Assembly: GCA_019636565.1 (NCBI GenBank)
Contig: JAHBXG010000003.1
Coordinates: 1 to 64,000, forward strand
Length of the DNA stretch: 64,000 nt
Reading direction: 5' to 3'
Origin: Phycisphaeraceae bacterium
GTDB lineage: Bacteria > Planctomycetota > Phycisphaerae > Phycisphaerales > UBA1924
Shown: in pieces, positions 15,824 to 25,698 of the stretch
Numbering within the stretch: position 1 is the stretch's first letter
Layout of the letters: every line of letters begins with the position of its first letter
Notes under the pieces: model-generated
Database searches by the model: none
What the model saw: only the letters and a program-made list of their open reading frames with translations
Told to the model about the DNA's origin: nothing
Made by a program: the position numbers and the translations under genes

Positions 15824-17944
15824 ATGCCCGCCGATCGGCCCATTTCGCTGACGACCAAGATCGAGGACTTGCCGGGTCTCGCGACGCGAAACATTCTGGG
15901 CCTCCGCGAACTCGGACTTGCCAATCTCGGCAAGCTCATCGCTCACATACCCCTGCGGCACGAGCGCCTCGAAGCCGAGGCGCCGGTGGAAGAACTCGAA
16001 GCCGGTCACATCGTCAGCGCCCGGGGCGAGATCAGCGCGACTCGCGTCGTGCTTCGGCGCCCGCAGCGGTTCGAAGCGGCGATGATGGACAATGGCCGCC
16101 GCCTTGATCTTGTGTGGTTCAACGCCCTTTACATGCGCGACAAGATCAAACCGGGCATGCGACTCCGAGTGCAGGGCAAGGCCACACGCTACGGCCCGGG
16201 CCTGCAGATCGCCAACCCCAAGTTTGAAATCCTGCACGATGAGGCCGAGCCCGCGCAAGCACAATCCCGAATCCGACCGGTGTATCCGGCGAATGAGCGG
16301 ATCAAATCGCAGGCCATCGAGCAGGCCATCGGCGGCGTGCTCGATCTTGCGTTGCCCCTGCTCAAGGACCATCTGCCCAAATCGCTGGTCGACAAGCACG
16401 AACTGCCGTCGCTGCCCCGCGCATACGAACTGATCCATCGCCCACAAAACGAGGGCGACGCCGAGGCCGGCCGCCGGCGCCTCGCCTACGACGAGTTGCT
16501 GCTCCTCCAATTGGGTGTGCAGATGAAGCGTGCGCACCTGCGGGAGAAACTGCGTTCGCCCGCTCTCGCACTCACCGACGCCATCGACAAGCGCATCCGC
16601 GCCCGTTTCCCGTTCACGCTCACCGCTTCTCAAAATCGCGCCGTTTCCGAAATCGCCCGGGATCTCTCGCTCTCCACGCCCACCAATCGCCTGCTCCAGG
16701 GTGATGTCGGCTCCGGCAAGACAGCCGTCGCCCTCTACGCCATGCTCATGGCGGTGGCCAGTGGCCATCAGGCCGCTCTGATGGCGCCGACCGAACTGCT
16801 CGCCGAGCAGCACGACGCCACCATCCGCGAACTCCTTCGCGATTCCAAAGTCGATGTCCGCCTTCTCACCGGCTCTCGGACGGATCGTGATGCCACGCTC
16901 GCGGATATCGCCTCCGGACGCGCGGGAATCGTCATCGGAACGCACGCCCTGCTGCAGGAACACGTCCGCTTCAAGAGCCTGGCCCTCGCCATCATCGACG
17001 AACAGCACCGATTTGGCGTCCACCAGCGTGCCGCGCTGCGTGCCAAGGCGCAGGATGCCGGCACCACGCCCCACGTCATTGTGATGACCGCGACGCCCAT
17101 CCCGCGCACGTTGGCGCTAACCATGTTCGGCGATCTGGACGTCACCGTGATCAAGGGTCTTCCACCCGGCCGCGCCGCTGTCAAGACGCGCTCGGTCCCA
17201 CGTCCGAAGCGCGCCGAGGTCTACTCTTTCCTCCGCCAGCGTCTCGACAAGGGCGAACAAGCCTTCGTCGTCGTCCCGGCCATCGATTCGCGTGAGCAGA
17301 CCGATTCCGCCGCGACCGTCACCGGCGTGCGTGCACTCGTCAAAGAACTCGAAGGCGGCGCGCTCCAGTCCGTCCCGATCGCGCCGCTCCACGGTCGCAT
17401 GAAATCCGCCGCCCGCGCCGAGACGATGCACCGGTTCCGCGCCGGCGAAATCCGCTGCCTCGTCGCGACCACCATCGTCGAGGTGGGCGTCGATGTGCCC
17501 GCGGCGACCGTCATGATCGTCGAGCACGCCGATCACTTCGGCCTCGCGCAGTTGCACCAGCTCCGGGGCCGCGTGGGGCGGGGTAAGAACCCCGGCGTCT
17601 GCATTCTGATCGCGGACGAGCCCCTGCTGGTTTCTCCCACCGATTCACCCCTCCCCAATCCACGGCTTGAACTTCTGGTCCAGACCACCGACGGCTTCAA
17701 ACTCGCCGAGGGCGACTGGCAACTCCGCGGCTCCGGCGGATTCTTTGATACCCGTCAATCCGGCCTCTCCTCGCTCCGCGTCGCCGACCTCTCCCGCGAT
17801 CGCGAACTGCTCGAACTGGCCAGACGCGACGCTCGCGAATGGATCGAGCGTTCGCCCTCGCTGTCTCTTCCCGAAGAAGCCCTCGTGCTGCGCCGGATGA
17901 TGAAGACCTTCGGCACGGAACTTGGGCTTGTTGCCGTTGGCTGA
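15824..17944 (+). CDS. recG: ATP-dependent DNA helicase RecG
   Basis: Reverses stalled replication forks and processes branched DNA. 706 residues, typical for RecG. The N-terminal wedge/OB domain is followed by two helicase domains: Walker A GDVGSGKTAVAL, DEQH box, VMTATPIPRTLALTMFGDLD (motif III), and the C-terminal ATTIVEVGVDVPAATVMIVE and QLRGRVGRG motifs. TATCGT lies eight bases before the ATG, with no Shine-Dalgarno sequence. polX follows after 21 bases, so the two repair genes likely form an operon. Confidence 0.97.
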   Translation: MPADRPISLTTKIEDLPGLATRNILGLRELGLANLGKLIAHIPLRHERLEAEAPVEELEAGHIVSARGEISATRVVLRRPQRFEAAMMDNGRRLDLVWFNALYMRDKIKPGMRLRVQGKATRYGPGLQIANPKFEILHDEAEPAQAQSRIRPVYPANERIKSQAIEQAIGGVLDLALPLLKDHLPKSLVDKHELPSLPRAYELIHRPQNEGDAEAGRRRLAYDELLLLQLGVQMKRAHLREKLRSPALALTDAIDKRIRARFPFTLTASQNRAVSEIARDLSLSTPTNRLLQGDVGSGKTAVALYAMLMAVASGHQAALMAPTELLAEQHDATIRELLRDSKVDVRLLTGSRTDRDATLADIASGRAGIVIGTHALLQEHVRFKSLALAIIDEQHRFGVHQRAALRAKAQDAGTTPHVIVMTATPIPRTLALTMFGDLDVTVIKGLPPGRAAVKTRSVPRPKRAEVYSFLRQRLDKGEQAFVVVPAIDSREQTDSAATVTGVRALVKELEGGALQSVPIAPLHGRMKSAARAETMHRFRAGEIRCLVATTIVEVGVDVPAATVMIVEHADHFGLAQLHQLRGRVGRGKNPGVCILIADEPLLVSPTDSPLPNPRLELLVQTTDGFKLAEGDWQLRGSGGFFDTRQSGLSSLRVADLSRDRELLELARRDAREWIERSPSLSLPEEALVLRRMMKTFGTELGLVAVG

Positions 17945-17954
17945 CACCGCCTCC

Positions 17955-17960
17955 TACCGT
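17955..17960 (+). promoter_or_regulatory. TANNNT element before polX
   Basis: TACCGT ends five bases before the ATG of polX, inside the 21-base recG-polX gap. It fits the start-proximal -10-like pattern seen at other genes here, but the gene could equally be read from the recG transcript. Confidence 0.25.
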
Positions 17961-17965
17961 CGGGC

Positions 17966-19879
17966 ATGTCCCTGAACGAGGCCGTCGCCCAGCGTCTAAG
18001 CGAGATGTCCAAACTGCTCGAACTGCTCGGCGAGAACCAGTTCAAGGCCATTGCCCATTCCCGCGCCGCGCGAGTTGTCGAATCACTCGCCGACTCGGTG
18101 GAGAGCATGGACAAGCCCGCGCTGGTCGCGCTCGACGGAATCGGCGACAAGATCGCCGACAAGATTCTGGAATTCTGCGCATCAGCCTCCAAGGGCAGCC
18201 CGCACATCGCGGAGCACGAGAAGATGCTTAAGCAAGTCCCCCCGGGCTTGCTCGAAATCCTCGATATTCCCGGCCTTGGTCCCAAGACCGTCCGCGCGAT
18301 GTGGCAGGAGCTGAAAATCACCGACAAGGTGTCGCTCAAAAAAGCAATCGATAGCGGGAGCCTGCTGAAACTGCCCCGAATGGGCGAGAAGGCGGTAGAA
18401 AAGATCAAGAGCGGGCTCGCGCTCGGTGAAGAAGCCACCCGCCGCATTGCGATCGGACTGGCCCTCCCCATGGCCGAGCGCATCGCCGATGAACTCCGCG
18501 CCATCAAGGGCGTGCAGCGAGTCGAAATCGCCGGTTCTCTCCGCCGCGGCAGAGAAACCATCGCCGATATCGACCTTCTCGTTCAGACCGCCGACGCGCC
18601 GGGGGTTGCGCCCAAGCTCCGATCGTCGGCCAAGTCCAAAGCCACGACAAGCAAGTCGAAGTCCGACGAGCCTCATCCGGTGATTGAAGCGTTCTGCTCG
18701 CTCCCCGATGTTCGCGACGTCATCTCAAAGGGGCCGACCCGCGCCTCCGTTCGCGCCGTCATCAATCTCCACTCCGGCCGCTGGAAAGGCGGCGGACCCG
18801 ACGAACACCCAAAAGAGCCGACGATGCAGGTCGATGTCCGCGTCATCCCGGACCGCTCCTTCGGCGCCGCGCTCATGTACTTCACAGGTTCGAAGGACCA
18901 CAACGTCGCGCTCCGCCAGCGCGCGCTCGCGCAGGAGCAGACGCTCAACGAGTACGGCCTGTTTCCAGAAGACGAGGAGGAGACTCCGCCACAGGATCGC
19001 GGCATCTCCCCCATAGCCTCCAAGACCGAAGCCGAAATCTACAAGGCCCTCGGGCTTCCATACATCCCGCCCGAACTCCGCGAGCACCCGGCCGATATCG
19101 CCGAATTCCAGAAAGCGGGCAAGGTTCCAAAGCTCGTCGATCTCGCCGACATCAAGTGCGATTTGCACGCTCACACCACCGACAGCGACGGGCGCATGTC
19201 CATGCGCGAGCTCGTCGAAAACGCGCTCAAGCGCGGTTTCCACACCATCGCTGTCACCGACCATTCCAAGAGTTCGGCGATCGCCAATGGTCTTTCGCCC
19301 GAGCGGCTCCGCGATCAGATCAAGACCATCCGCGCATTGAACAAGGCGCTCAAGTCCGAGGGGCTCGATATCCGCGTGCTCGCGGGGTCCGAGGTGGACA
19401 TTCTCGCCGATGGCTCCCTCGACTTTGATGACGAGTTGCTGGCAGAACTCGACATCGTCGTCGCCAGCCCTCACGCCGCGCTCTCCCAGGATCCGGCCAC
19501 CGCGACCAAAAGACTGCTCAAAGCCATCTCGCATCCGCTTGTGCACATCATCGGCCACCCAACCGGCCGGCTGATCAATCGGCGCCACGGCCTCGACCCG
19601 GCAATGGACGAACTCATCACCGCCGCAAAGGAGCACCGCACCGCGCTCGAGATCAACGCCCACTGGATGCGCCTTGATCTGCGCGACGTGCACGTGCGTG
19701 CCGCGACTCGCGCCGGTGCGCTCATCGCCATCGATTGCGACGATCACGAATCGTCCGACTTCGACAATCTGCGCTTTGGTATCTCGACCGCCCGCCGGGG
19801 CATGCTCACGCCCGACCAGTGCGTGAACGCCTGGCCTCGCGAGAAACTGCTCGCGTGGTTGAAATCAAAGGGTCGGTGA
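17966..19879 (+). CDS. polX: DNA polymerase X with PHP exonuclease domain
   Basis: Family X repair polymerase with 3'-5' exonuclease. The N-terminal helix-hairpin-helix region includes IPGLGPKTVRAMW; the nucleotidyltransferase active site is GSLRRGRETIADIDLLV with the third acid in MQVDVRVIP. The C-terminal PHP domain starts DLHAHTTDSDGRMSM and has VTDHSKSSAIANG and the EINAHWMRLDL segment. At 637 residues it is about 60 longer than many bacterial PolX proteins, due to a Lys/Ser-rich linker (near residues 213-232) and a Gly-rich insert before the third acid. It probably acts in gap filling in base excision repair. Confidence 0.95.
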   Translation: MSLNEAVAQRLSEMSKLLELLGENQFKAIAHSRAARVVESLADSVESMDKPALVALDGIGDKIADKILEFCASASKGSPHIAEHEKMLKQVPPGLLEILDIPGLGPKTVRAMWQELKITDKVSLKKAIDSGSLLKLPRMGEKAVEKIKSGLALGEEATRRIAIGLALPMAERIADELRAIKGVQRVEIAGSLRRGRETIADIDLLVQTADAPGVAPKLRSSAKSKATTSKSKSDEPHPVIEAFCSLPDVRDVISKGPTRASVRAVINLHSGRWKGGGPDEHPKEPTMQVDVRVIPDRSFGAALMYFTGSKDHNVALRQRALAQEQTLNEYGLFPEDEEETPPQDRGISPIASKTEAEIYKALGLPYIPPELREHPADIAEFQKAGKVPKLVDLADIKCDLHAHTTDSDGRMSMRELVENALKRGFHTIAVTDHSKSSAIANGLSPERLRDQIKTIRALNKALKSEGLDIRVLAGSEVDILADGSLDFDDELLAELDIVVASPHAALSQDPATATKRLLKAISHPLVHIIGHPTGRLINRRHGLDPAMDELITAAKEHRTALEINAHWMRLDLRDVHVRAATRAGALIAIDCDDHESSDFDNLRFGISTARRGMLTPDQCVNAWPREKLLAWLKSKGR

Positions 19880-19976
19880 CGGCCCGATTGCCCGCCATCC
19901 ACGGGTTCTATTGCCCCCGGAGGTGCGCGGGGCCAGCGCCAACGCGACGGCATCGGCGAGCGGTCCAACTCCGCCT

Positions 19977-19982
19977 TACCAT
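19977..19982 (+). promoter_or_regulatory. TANNNT element before panB
   Basis: TACCAT ends seven bases before the GTG of panB; no Shine-Dalgarno sequence is visible. A candidate -10 of a leaderless transcript. Confidence 0.3.
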
Positions 19983-19989
19983 TCCTCCC

Positions 19990-20865
19990 GTGAACACGCA
20001 CGAACCGCCCCGTCCGCCGGTCACCATCAAGACCCTGCGGAAGATGGCCTCCAACGCCGAGCCCTTCGCGGCACTGACCTGCTACGACGCCACCACGGCA
20101 CGCTGGCTGCAACGCGCGGGCGTTCACGTCCTTCTCGTCGGCGACACGGCCGCTGAAATGGTCCTCGGTTATTCGCGCACAATCGACATGCCGCTGGATG
20201 TGCTGATCGCGCTCACCGCCGGCGTGAAACGCGGCGCGCCCTCGACGTTCGTCATGGCGGATATGCCGTTCCTCAGTTACCACGCCGGCGATAACGAAGC
20301 TCTTCGCAACGCCGGACGATTTCTGACCGAAGGGCTTGCCGATATCGTCAAACTCGAAGCCGACGCCTCATTCGCCCCGCTGGTCGCCAAGATGACACGT
20401 GCCGGTATTCCTGTCTGCGCTCACGTCGGTACCCGTCCGCAGCAGGTCGCGCTCACGGGCGGATACGTCGCGACCGGCAAGACACCCAAACAGGCCGCCC
20501 AGATTGTCGCCGACGCCGTCGCGCTCGAACAAGCCGGCGCGGTGATGCTTCTCATCGAGGCCGTTCCCGACACAGTTACGTCCGAGGTGCTCGCCGCCAC
20601 CACCGTGCCGGTCATCGGAATCGGCGCGGGTAACGCCACCCACGGCCAGGTCCTCGTGCTCCAGGATTTGCTCGGTTTGACCGACAACCCGCCGGCGTTT
20701 GCCCGCCCGGTCACCCAACTCGGGGCTGCCATTCAGGGAGCTGCGGAAACCTACGTCCGACTGGTCGCGGATCGCCGCATCGGGACACGATCTGACCCGA
20801 ACTTCGTACAGGCCCCCAAATCCGCTGCTTCTCCCTCAACCAGCGTCCGGCCGGCGACGAATTGA
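19990..20865 (+). CDS. panB: 3-methyl-2-oxobutanoate hydroxymethyltransferase
   Basis: First step of pantothenate synthesis: adds a hydroxymethyl group from methylene-tetrahydrofolate to 2-oxoisovalerate. About 291 residues with family landmarks ALTCYDATTARWLQRAG, LVGDTAAEMVLGY (metal-binding Asp), MADMPFLSYHAG, KLEAD, AHVGTRPQQV and VIGIGAGNATHGQVLVLQDL. Some positions differ from the enterobacterial form (GDTAAEM for GDSLGMV). I choose GTG at 19990 because the frame upstream runs into polX and is not PanB-like. No panC or panD is nearby. Confidence 0.93.
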   Translation: MNTHEPPRPPVTIKTLRKMASNAEPFAALTCYDATTARWLQRAGVHVLLVGDTAAEMVLGYSRTIDMPLDVLIALTAGVKRGAPSTFVMADMPFLSYHAGDNEALRNAGRFLTEGLADIVKLEADASFAPLVAKMTRAGIPVCAHVGTRPQQVALTGGYVATGKTPKQAAQIVADAVALEQAGAVMLLIEAVPDTVTSEVLAATTVPVIGIGAGNATHGQVLVLQDLLGLTDNPPAFARPVTQLGAAIQGAAETYVRLVADRRIGTRSDPNFVQAPKSAASPSTSVRPATN

Positions 20866-21012
20866 TGCTGGAATGAACACCCGCCCGATTCCAGACGCTT
20901 CAGGCATGCGGCCGCATCCGGCCGAATCTGCAGGCATCGAACTCCCAACAAAGTCCTTTGGCCCCGCTCCTGATTCCCGGCTCGTTCGATTCCCAGAAGG
21001 GAAGGTTTTTCC

Positions 21013-22458
21013 ATGCGTCGCATCATCTCGCTCGGACCGGCGCTGATCGTTCTCGCGACCGCGTCGTCGCTCCTCTGGTTTTCGCCGCAGGTTCTTCGAA
21101 CCCTGGCGGCATCGCAAACCGAGGCTCAGATTCTGCTCGCCCGGCGCACCATCGATTCGGATGACATTCTCGAAAGGCTGAATCTGGCGATCCGCGCCGT
21201 GGCCGACTCGGTGGAGCCTTCGGTCGTTCACATCGACGTGCTCGCGCCCGAGGCCACGCGCCGCAGGTATCTCGGGGCGACCGGCTCGGGCTGGATCTTT
21301 GATTCCAAGGGACACATCGTTACCAACGCACACGTCGTGCGGGGCTCGCGATTTGTGCGAGTCCAGTTGTACGACGGCCGGGCAAACCAGGCCACCATTG
21401 TCGGGATCGATCCGTTCACCGATATCGCGGTACTCAAGATCAAAGAGGACGCACTGGTCGCCATTCCGCGCGCCACCGATGATCGCGTCTATCAGGGCGA
21501 CCGCGTCTTCGCGTTCGGTTCGCCTTTCGGCTTCAAGTTCTCCATGTCCGAGGGCATCGTTTCCGGGCTCGGGCGTGCGGCCGGCCCTGCTCTCGATTCG
21601 GGCGGCTTCACGAATTTCATCCAGACCGACGCCGCCGTCAATCCCGGGAATTCGGGCGGGCCTCTTGTGGATATCAAGGGACGCATCGTCGGCATGAATG
21701 TCGCGATCGCTACCGCCAAGAACACCGAAGGCTCCGGGGGAGGCGAAGGTCAGTCGTCGGGGATTTCCTTTGCGATCCCGCTGGTCACGATCGAGAACGT
21801 CGTTCAGCAGCTCATCGACACCGGAAAAGTGTCCCGCGGCTTCTTGGGAATCTCCTACGACCCGCGCGAATTCCTTGATGAGGCGTCCGCACGTGAAGGC
21901 ATCTCGGTCAGAATCCCCGAGGACGGCCCGGCCGCTCGAGCGGGACTCAAGGACGATGACAAACTCGTCTCGCTCAACGGCCAGCCGATCAAGAGCCTCC
22001 AGGGCATGCGCTCACTCATTTCCAACGCCCGCCCCGGGGACACGCTGGCAATCGAGTTCACCCGCGCCGGGGAGAAACGCGAAGCCTCGGTCATCGCCGG
22101 CGAAATGCCCACGACAGCCCTCATCCAGCCGGGCATTCTCGAAGACATTCAGGATGACCTTGGCCTGTCCTTTGAAGACCCCGCCAACCCGCGCGAGTAT
22201 TACGGCGCCACCGGTGCCCCGCTGATTGTTTCGGTCAACGAGCGCTCGCAGGCCTCGGACGCGGGTTTGAGAGAAGGCGATCGAATCGTGCGAGTCGGCG
22301 ATCAGAGCGTTTCGACAATCGCTGAGGCTGTTTCTGCGATGGTCGACCAAGGTCTCTATGTGGGCAAACCGGTGCATGTGACAGTCCGCAACATCCAGGA
22401 CGAGGCCGAGCGAAGCCCGACGTTCCGCCTTTGGGGTGGCAGATCCAAGCCAGACTGA
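21013..22458 (+). CDS. HtrA/DegP-type serine protease with two PDZ domains
   Basis: Envelope quality-control protease, 481 residues. An N-terminal hydrophobic segment (residues 6-25) acts as a signal or anchor. The trypsin-like domain has the triad His in VTNAHVV, Asp in PFTDIAVLKI and Ser in NPGNSGGPL. Two PDZ domains follow: the first around RGFLGISYDPREFL, the second around APLIVSVNERSQASDAGLREGD. AAGG-type sequence lies 8-13 bases before the ATG. The 147-base upstream gap after panB holds no clear promoter. Which HtrA paralog it is cannot be told. Confidence 0.93.
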   Translation: MRRIISLGPALIVLATASSLLWFSPQVLRTLAASQTEAQILLARRTIDSDDILERLNLAIRAVADSVEPSVVHIDVLAPEATRRRYLGATGSGWIFDSKGHIVTNAHVVRGSRFVRVQLYDGRANQATIVGIDPFTDIAVLKIKEDALVAIPRATDDRVYQGDRVFAFGSPFGFKFSMSEGIVSGLGRAAGPALDSGGFTNFIQTDAAVNPGNSGGPLVDIKGRIVGMNVAIATAKNTEGSGGGEGQSSGISFAIPLVTIENVVQQLIDTGKVSRGFLGISYDPREFLDEASAREGISVRIPEDGPAARAGLKDDDKLVSLNGQPIKSLQGMRSLISNARPGDTLAIEFTRAGEKREASVIAGEMPTTALIQPGILEDIQDDLGLSFEDPANPREYYGATGAPLIVSVNERSQASDAGLREGDRIVRVGDQSVSTIAEAVSAMVDQGLYVGKPVHVTVRNIQDEAERSPTFRLWGGRSKPD

Positions 22459-22563
22459 GGCGGAGCAGCGCAAATCCTGGAATTGGCTCTGCGAGTCCGG
22501 ACCTTCGCGTCTGACGGCGCACATGTACGTTCCAGATTGCCGCGACTCCGTTCCGCCTCGCCG

Positions 22564-23385
22564 TCACGAGCCGATTTTCTTCGGGCGGATTCTGACCGTT
22601 ACCTTCGTGCCGATCTCCGGAGTCTTCTCACGGCTTGCAATCCACTCCGGCGCTTCCTTGTCGTTGTCGGGGTTGTACATCGCGCTCCAGCCAATCGTCT
22701 CGGTGCCGAAACTCGTGAGTCCGATCAGCGTCCCCTCGCTGTCGGCCACGTAGAACTCCGGACCCGGTTTGGCTTCCTTGGACTCGGGCGATTCTGCTTC
22801 GGCGTCAATGCCCGAACCCGGCGCTCGCGGCATAGGTTTTTTCCTCGCCAACCTTGATCCCGCGAACACCCAGCCCGAATCGGGGGCGATCTGCTTGAGC
22901 GTCTTGCCATCCTTCACGTTTACAATCCACTCCGCCGGGTCTTGCTCACGCTCGATCCCGTCCGCATCCACCAGCACAAATCGCACTTCAACCGCATCGC
23001 CGTCGGGCGGCACACCCACCCACTGCCCATCCGTCTGCTTCCACGCCCCGGGCTTTCCGGGCTTGAGCCCCAGCAGCAACAACGCCGCATGAACTTGCGA
23101 GGGCTTGGCCTTTGTGACGACCAGTGACTCGTGCTCTTTGCTGTCGAACCCGCAGACGGTCGTTTCGAGAAAGACCTTTAGATCGGCCTTCGTGTGAGCG
23201 TTCACGGGAACGGTGCCGTCGAATTCAACGACCTTTGCGTTGAGGTCGACGCGGACTCCGGGAAACACCTCACGCATGACGGGCTCGGCCTGCCCCTTCT
23301 GATTCGGCGGAGTGCCCGGTTCGGCGCGGATCGCGCAAGCGACCGCCGCGCACGCCGCGAGACTCGATCGGACGAGTGTGTTCAT
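22564..23385 (-). CDS. YdjY-domain exported protein
   Basis: 273 residues. An N-terminal signal peptide (NTLVRSSLAACAAVACAIRA) precedes a YdjY domain: VVEFDGTVPVNAHTKADL, then LETTVCGFDSKEHESLVVT and VHAALLLLGLKPGKPG. This domain is common in planctomycetes, often in secreted or lipid-anchored proteins of unknown role. The C-terminal half (VRFVLVDADG, then WVFAGSRL) completes the usual planctomycete form. Its ATG overlaps the stop of murD by four bases, so it is translationally coupled to cell-wall synthesis. Confidence 0.85.
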   Translation of the reverse strand: MNTLVRSSLAACAAVACAIRAEPGTPPNQKGQAEPVMREVFPGVRVDLNAKVVEFDGTVPVNAHTKADLKVFLETTVCGFDSKEHESLVVTKAKPSQVHAALLLLGLKPGKPGAWKQTDGQWVGVPPDGDAVEVRFVLVDADGIEREQDPAEWIVNVKDGKTLKQIAPDSGWVFAGSRLARKKPMPRAPGSGIDAEAESPESKEAKPGPEFYVADSEGTLIGLTSFGTETIGWSAMYNPDNDKEAPEWIASREKTPEIGTKVTVRIRPKKIGS

Positions 23386-24776
23386 GTCAATTCTCCGCGC
23401 GATCGAACCTCGCGCACAAATAACTCGCCGCGCTTCTCGTAGTTCTCAAACTGATCCCACGAGGCGCACGCCGGGCTGAGCAGAATGACATCCCCCGGTT
23501 TCGCGGCGTCGATCGCGGCAGCCGTCGCCCGCTCGACCGTTCCGCATTCCGTGGCCTTTCCACCCGATGCCGCAGCGATCGCGTTGCCTGTCTTTCCAAT
23601 CGTGTACAAGCCGGCCAATCGAGATCCGAGCGCACCGATGCCCGATAGGTCCGAACCCTTGTCGTACCCGCCCGCAATCAGGTGCACGCATGCTGCCCCG
23701 ACCTCGCCGGATTCCTCGAACGCGCCAACGGCGAGCAGGCAGGCCTCCGGGGTCGTGGACTTTGAATCATTGAAGCAGCGGATCGTGCCGCTGCCCCGTT
23801 TGATGGTGGCCGCGAGCTGCAAGCGATGAGGCAATCCGGCGAATGTTCGCACCGCCCGTTCCGACGCTTCTCGTGTAAGCCTGCTCTCCAACGCCATCGC
23901 CGCTTCGACGGCGACGCACGCATTTTGCCGGTTGTGCTTTCCGGGAATCGAAAGACCCGCTGTTTCTCCTCGAGGCACGATCCGCTGAACCCCCGCGTTG
24001 CTTGCCCACTCACTCGTCTCACTGCCCGGAGGCAACACCGCGATATCACCAGCAACCTGCGACCGCAAAAGTTCCTGTTTGGAGCGTCGGTAGTGCCCAA
24101 GATCGCCGTGCCAATCGAGGTGATTGGGGGAGAGATTCGTCACGACGGCAATGTGGGGCGACCAGCCGGGTTCGCTTCCCGTGCGATCCAAGTCGGCGGG
24201 AGCGAGTTGGGCGAGACCTCCAAGCCAGCACAGCATGGCACTCGATAGTTCGAGCACGACGAATGGATTGCCCCGCGTCGCGTGCGCATCGGCCAGTAAA
24301 GATCCGCCGATGTTGCCGCCGAACACTGAATCAAATCCGCACTCCCTCAGGATGTGATGGATCATCGCGCTCGTCGTGCTCTTTCCAGCAGACCCCGTGA
24401 CGCCGATCACCCGAGCGCGATCAGGCAATTGGGCGACCGTGAGACCAATTTCCGTCGTCACGGTTCTGTTCGCGGCCCAGGCTGCCCGCAGAAAGCGGTT
24501 TTCCCACGGCCTGGGCACAGCGGGATTGGCGACGACAAGTTCGCAAGTGGTGAAGTCGCTGACGTTGTGCCCGCCCAGACGCAGCGCAACCGAACCGTTC
24601 TTCACAAGATCTGAAATCTGCGATACCGAAGCCGCGAGCTTCTCTTCGGTCTCGATGTCCGTCAGCAAGACGGTCGCGCCGTGCTCCACCAGCCAGCGCG
24701 TCACCCCGGCACCACCGCCGAAGCGCCCAAGGCCCATCACCGTGACATGTTTTCCTTCCAGCGATGCCGCATCCAT
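23382..24776 (-). CDS. murD: UDP-N-acetylmuramoylalanine--D-glutamate ligase
   Basis: Adds D-Glu to UDP-MurNAc-L-Ala in peptidoglycan synthesis. About 464 residues: N-terminal Rossmann part (VTVMGLGRFGGG), ATP-binding GVTGSAGKSTTSAMI, central VVTNLSPNHLDWHG, and the C-terminal FNDSKSTTPEA and HLIAGGYDKGSD motifs. The ATG at 24776 is chosen because MDAASLEGKHVTVMG gives the family N-terminus; GAGGAG lies about 11 bases upstream and TATTCT (24801-24806) is a plausible -10 giving an 18-base leader. It is outside any dcw cluster; the coupled partner is the YdjY gene. Its presence argues for a peptidoglycan wall. Confidence 0.95.
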   Translation of the reverse strand: MDAASLEGKHVTVMGLGRFGGGAGVTRWLVEHGATVLLTDIETEEKLAASVSQISDLVKNGSVALRLGGHNVSDFTTCELVVANPAVPRPWENRFLRAAWAANRTVTTEIGLTVAQLPDRARVIGVTGSAGKSTTSAMIHHILRECGFDSVFGGNIGGSLLADAHATRGNPFVVLELSSAMLCWLGGLAQLAPADLDRTGSEPGWSPHIAVVTNLSPNHLDWHGDLGHYRRSKQELLRSQVAGDIAVLPPGSETSEWASNAGVQRIVPRGETAGLSIPGKHNRQNACVAVEAAMALESRLTREASERAVRTFAGLPHRLQLAATIKRGSGTIRCFNDSKSTTPEACLLAVGAFEESGEVGAACVHLIAGGYDKGSDLSGIGALGSRLAGLYTIGKTGNAIAAASGGKATECGTVERATAAAIDAAKPGDVILLSPACASWDQFENYEKRGELFVREVRSRGELT

Positions 24777-24923
24777 GGCTCGGGTTTCTCCTCGTTCAGA
24801 ATAGCCGGATAGAAACACTAAAATCCCAAAGGGCGAGCCGGGCGATTGGGGGCCGGAATTCTGTAACCCGGTTGCCGAAGCAGAATCGAACTCGCGAACC
24901 CATTCACACCAAGGAGTGAAGAA

Positions 24924-25676
24924 ATGTCGGAGAAACTCAAAGGGCAGGTTGCAATCGTCACCGGAGCATCCAAGGGGATAGGAGCGGCGATCGCGAAGCA
25001 ACTTGCCGCGGCAGGCGCCTCCGTTGTGGTCAATTACGCCTCGAGCAAGGAGGGCGCAGACAAGGTCGTTGCGGAAATCACAGCCAAGGGCGGAAAGGCC
25101 GTAGCGGCTGGGGCAAATCTTGCGAAAAAGGCCGACATCGACAGACTCTTCGCCGAGACCAAGAAGGCGTTTGGTCGCCTCGACATTCTCGTGAACAACG
25201 CCGGCATTTACGACTTTGCACCACTCGAAAACGTCACCGAAGAACACTTCCACAAGCAGTTTGATCTCAACGTGCTCGGACTGCTGCTCGCCTCACAGGC
25301 CGCGGCAAAGGAGTTTGGGTCTGAAGGCGGCAACATCATCAACATCAGTTCCGTTGTGAGCACGCTTGCGCCACCCAACGGTTCGGTGTACAGCGCGACC
25401 AAGGCGGCGGTTGACGCAATCACCAAGTCGCTCGCAAAGGAACTGGGACCGCGGCGCATCCGCGTGAATGCGATCAACCCCGGCATGGTACAGACCGAAG
25501 GCTGGAACGCGGCGGGCATCAACGGCAGTGAGATGCACAAGTCGATTCTGGCTACAACCCCGCTCGGGCGCATCGGCGTGCCCGATGACATTGCGGGTGC
25601 TGCGGTCTTCCTTGCGTCGAAGGATTCTTCGTGGCTCACCGGCGAAACGATCCTGATCGCCGGCGGGTACCGGTAG
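24924..25676 (+). CDS. SDR-family oxidoreductase (FabG-like)
   Basis: Classical short-chain dehydrogenase/reductase, 250 residues. NAD(P)-binding TGASKGIGAAIA, LVNNAGIYDF, catalytic Ser in NIINISSVVS, and YSATKAA (Tyr and Lys) are all present; the C-terminus has RIRVNAINPGMVQTEG and LTGETILIAGGYR. Likely substrates include 3-oxoacyl-ACP or a sugar or alcohol; none can be fixed because no fatty-acid genes are adjacent. AAGGAG lies nine bases before the ATG, one of the clearest Shine-Dalgarno sequences here. Confidence 0.9.
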   Translation: MSEKLKGQVAIVTGASKGIGAAIAKQLAAAGASVVVNYASSKEGADKVVAEITAKGGKAVAAGANLAKKADIDRLFAETKKAFGRLDILVNNAGIYDFAPLENVTEEHFHKQFDLNVLGLLLASQAAAKEFGSEGGNIINISSVVSTLAPPNGSVYSATKAAVDAITKSLAKELGPRRIRVNAINPGMVQTEGWNAAGINGSEMHKSILATTPLGRIGVPDDIAGAAVFLASKDSSWLTGETILIAGGYR

Positions 25677-25698
25677 TTTCCATCCCGAACCCAGCGCG

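Noticed and set aside
15422-17074. Long minus-strand open frame opposite DUF971 and recG
   Set aside because: No domain, and it crosses two well-supported genes.
20975-21000. tRNA T-loop-like GTTCGATTCC
   Set aside because: The flanking bases do not pair as a T-stem and no acceptor or anticodon arm fits.
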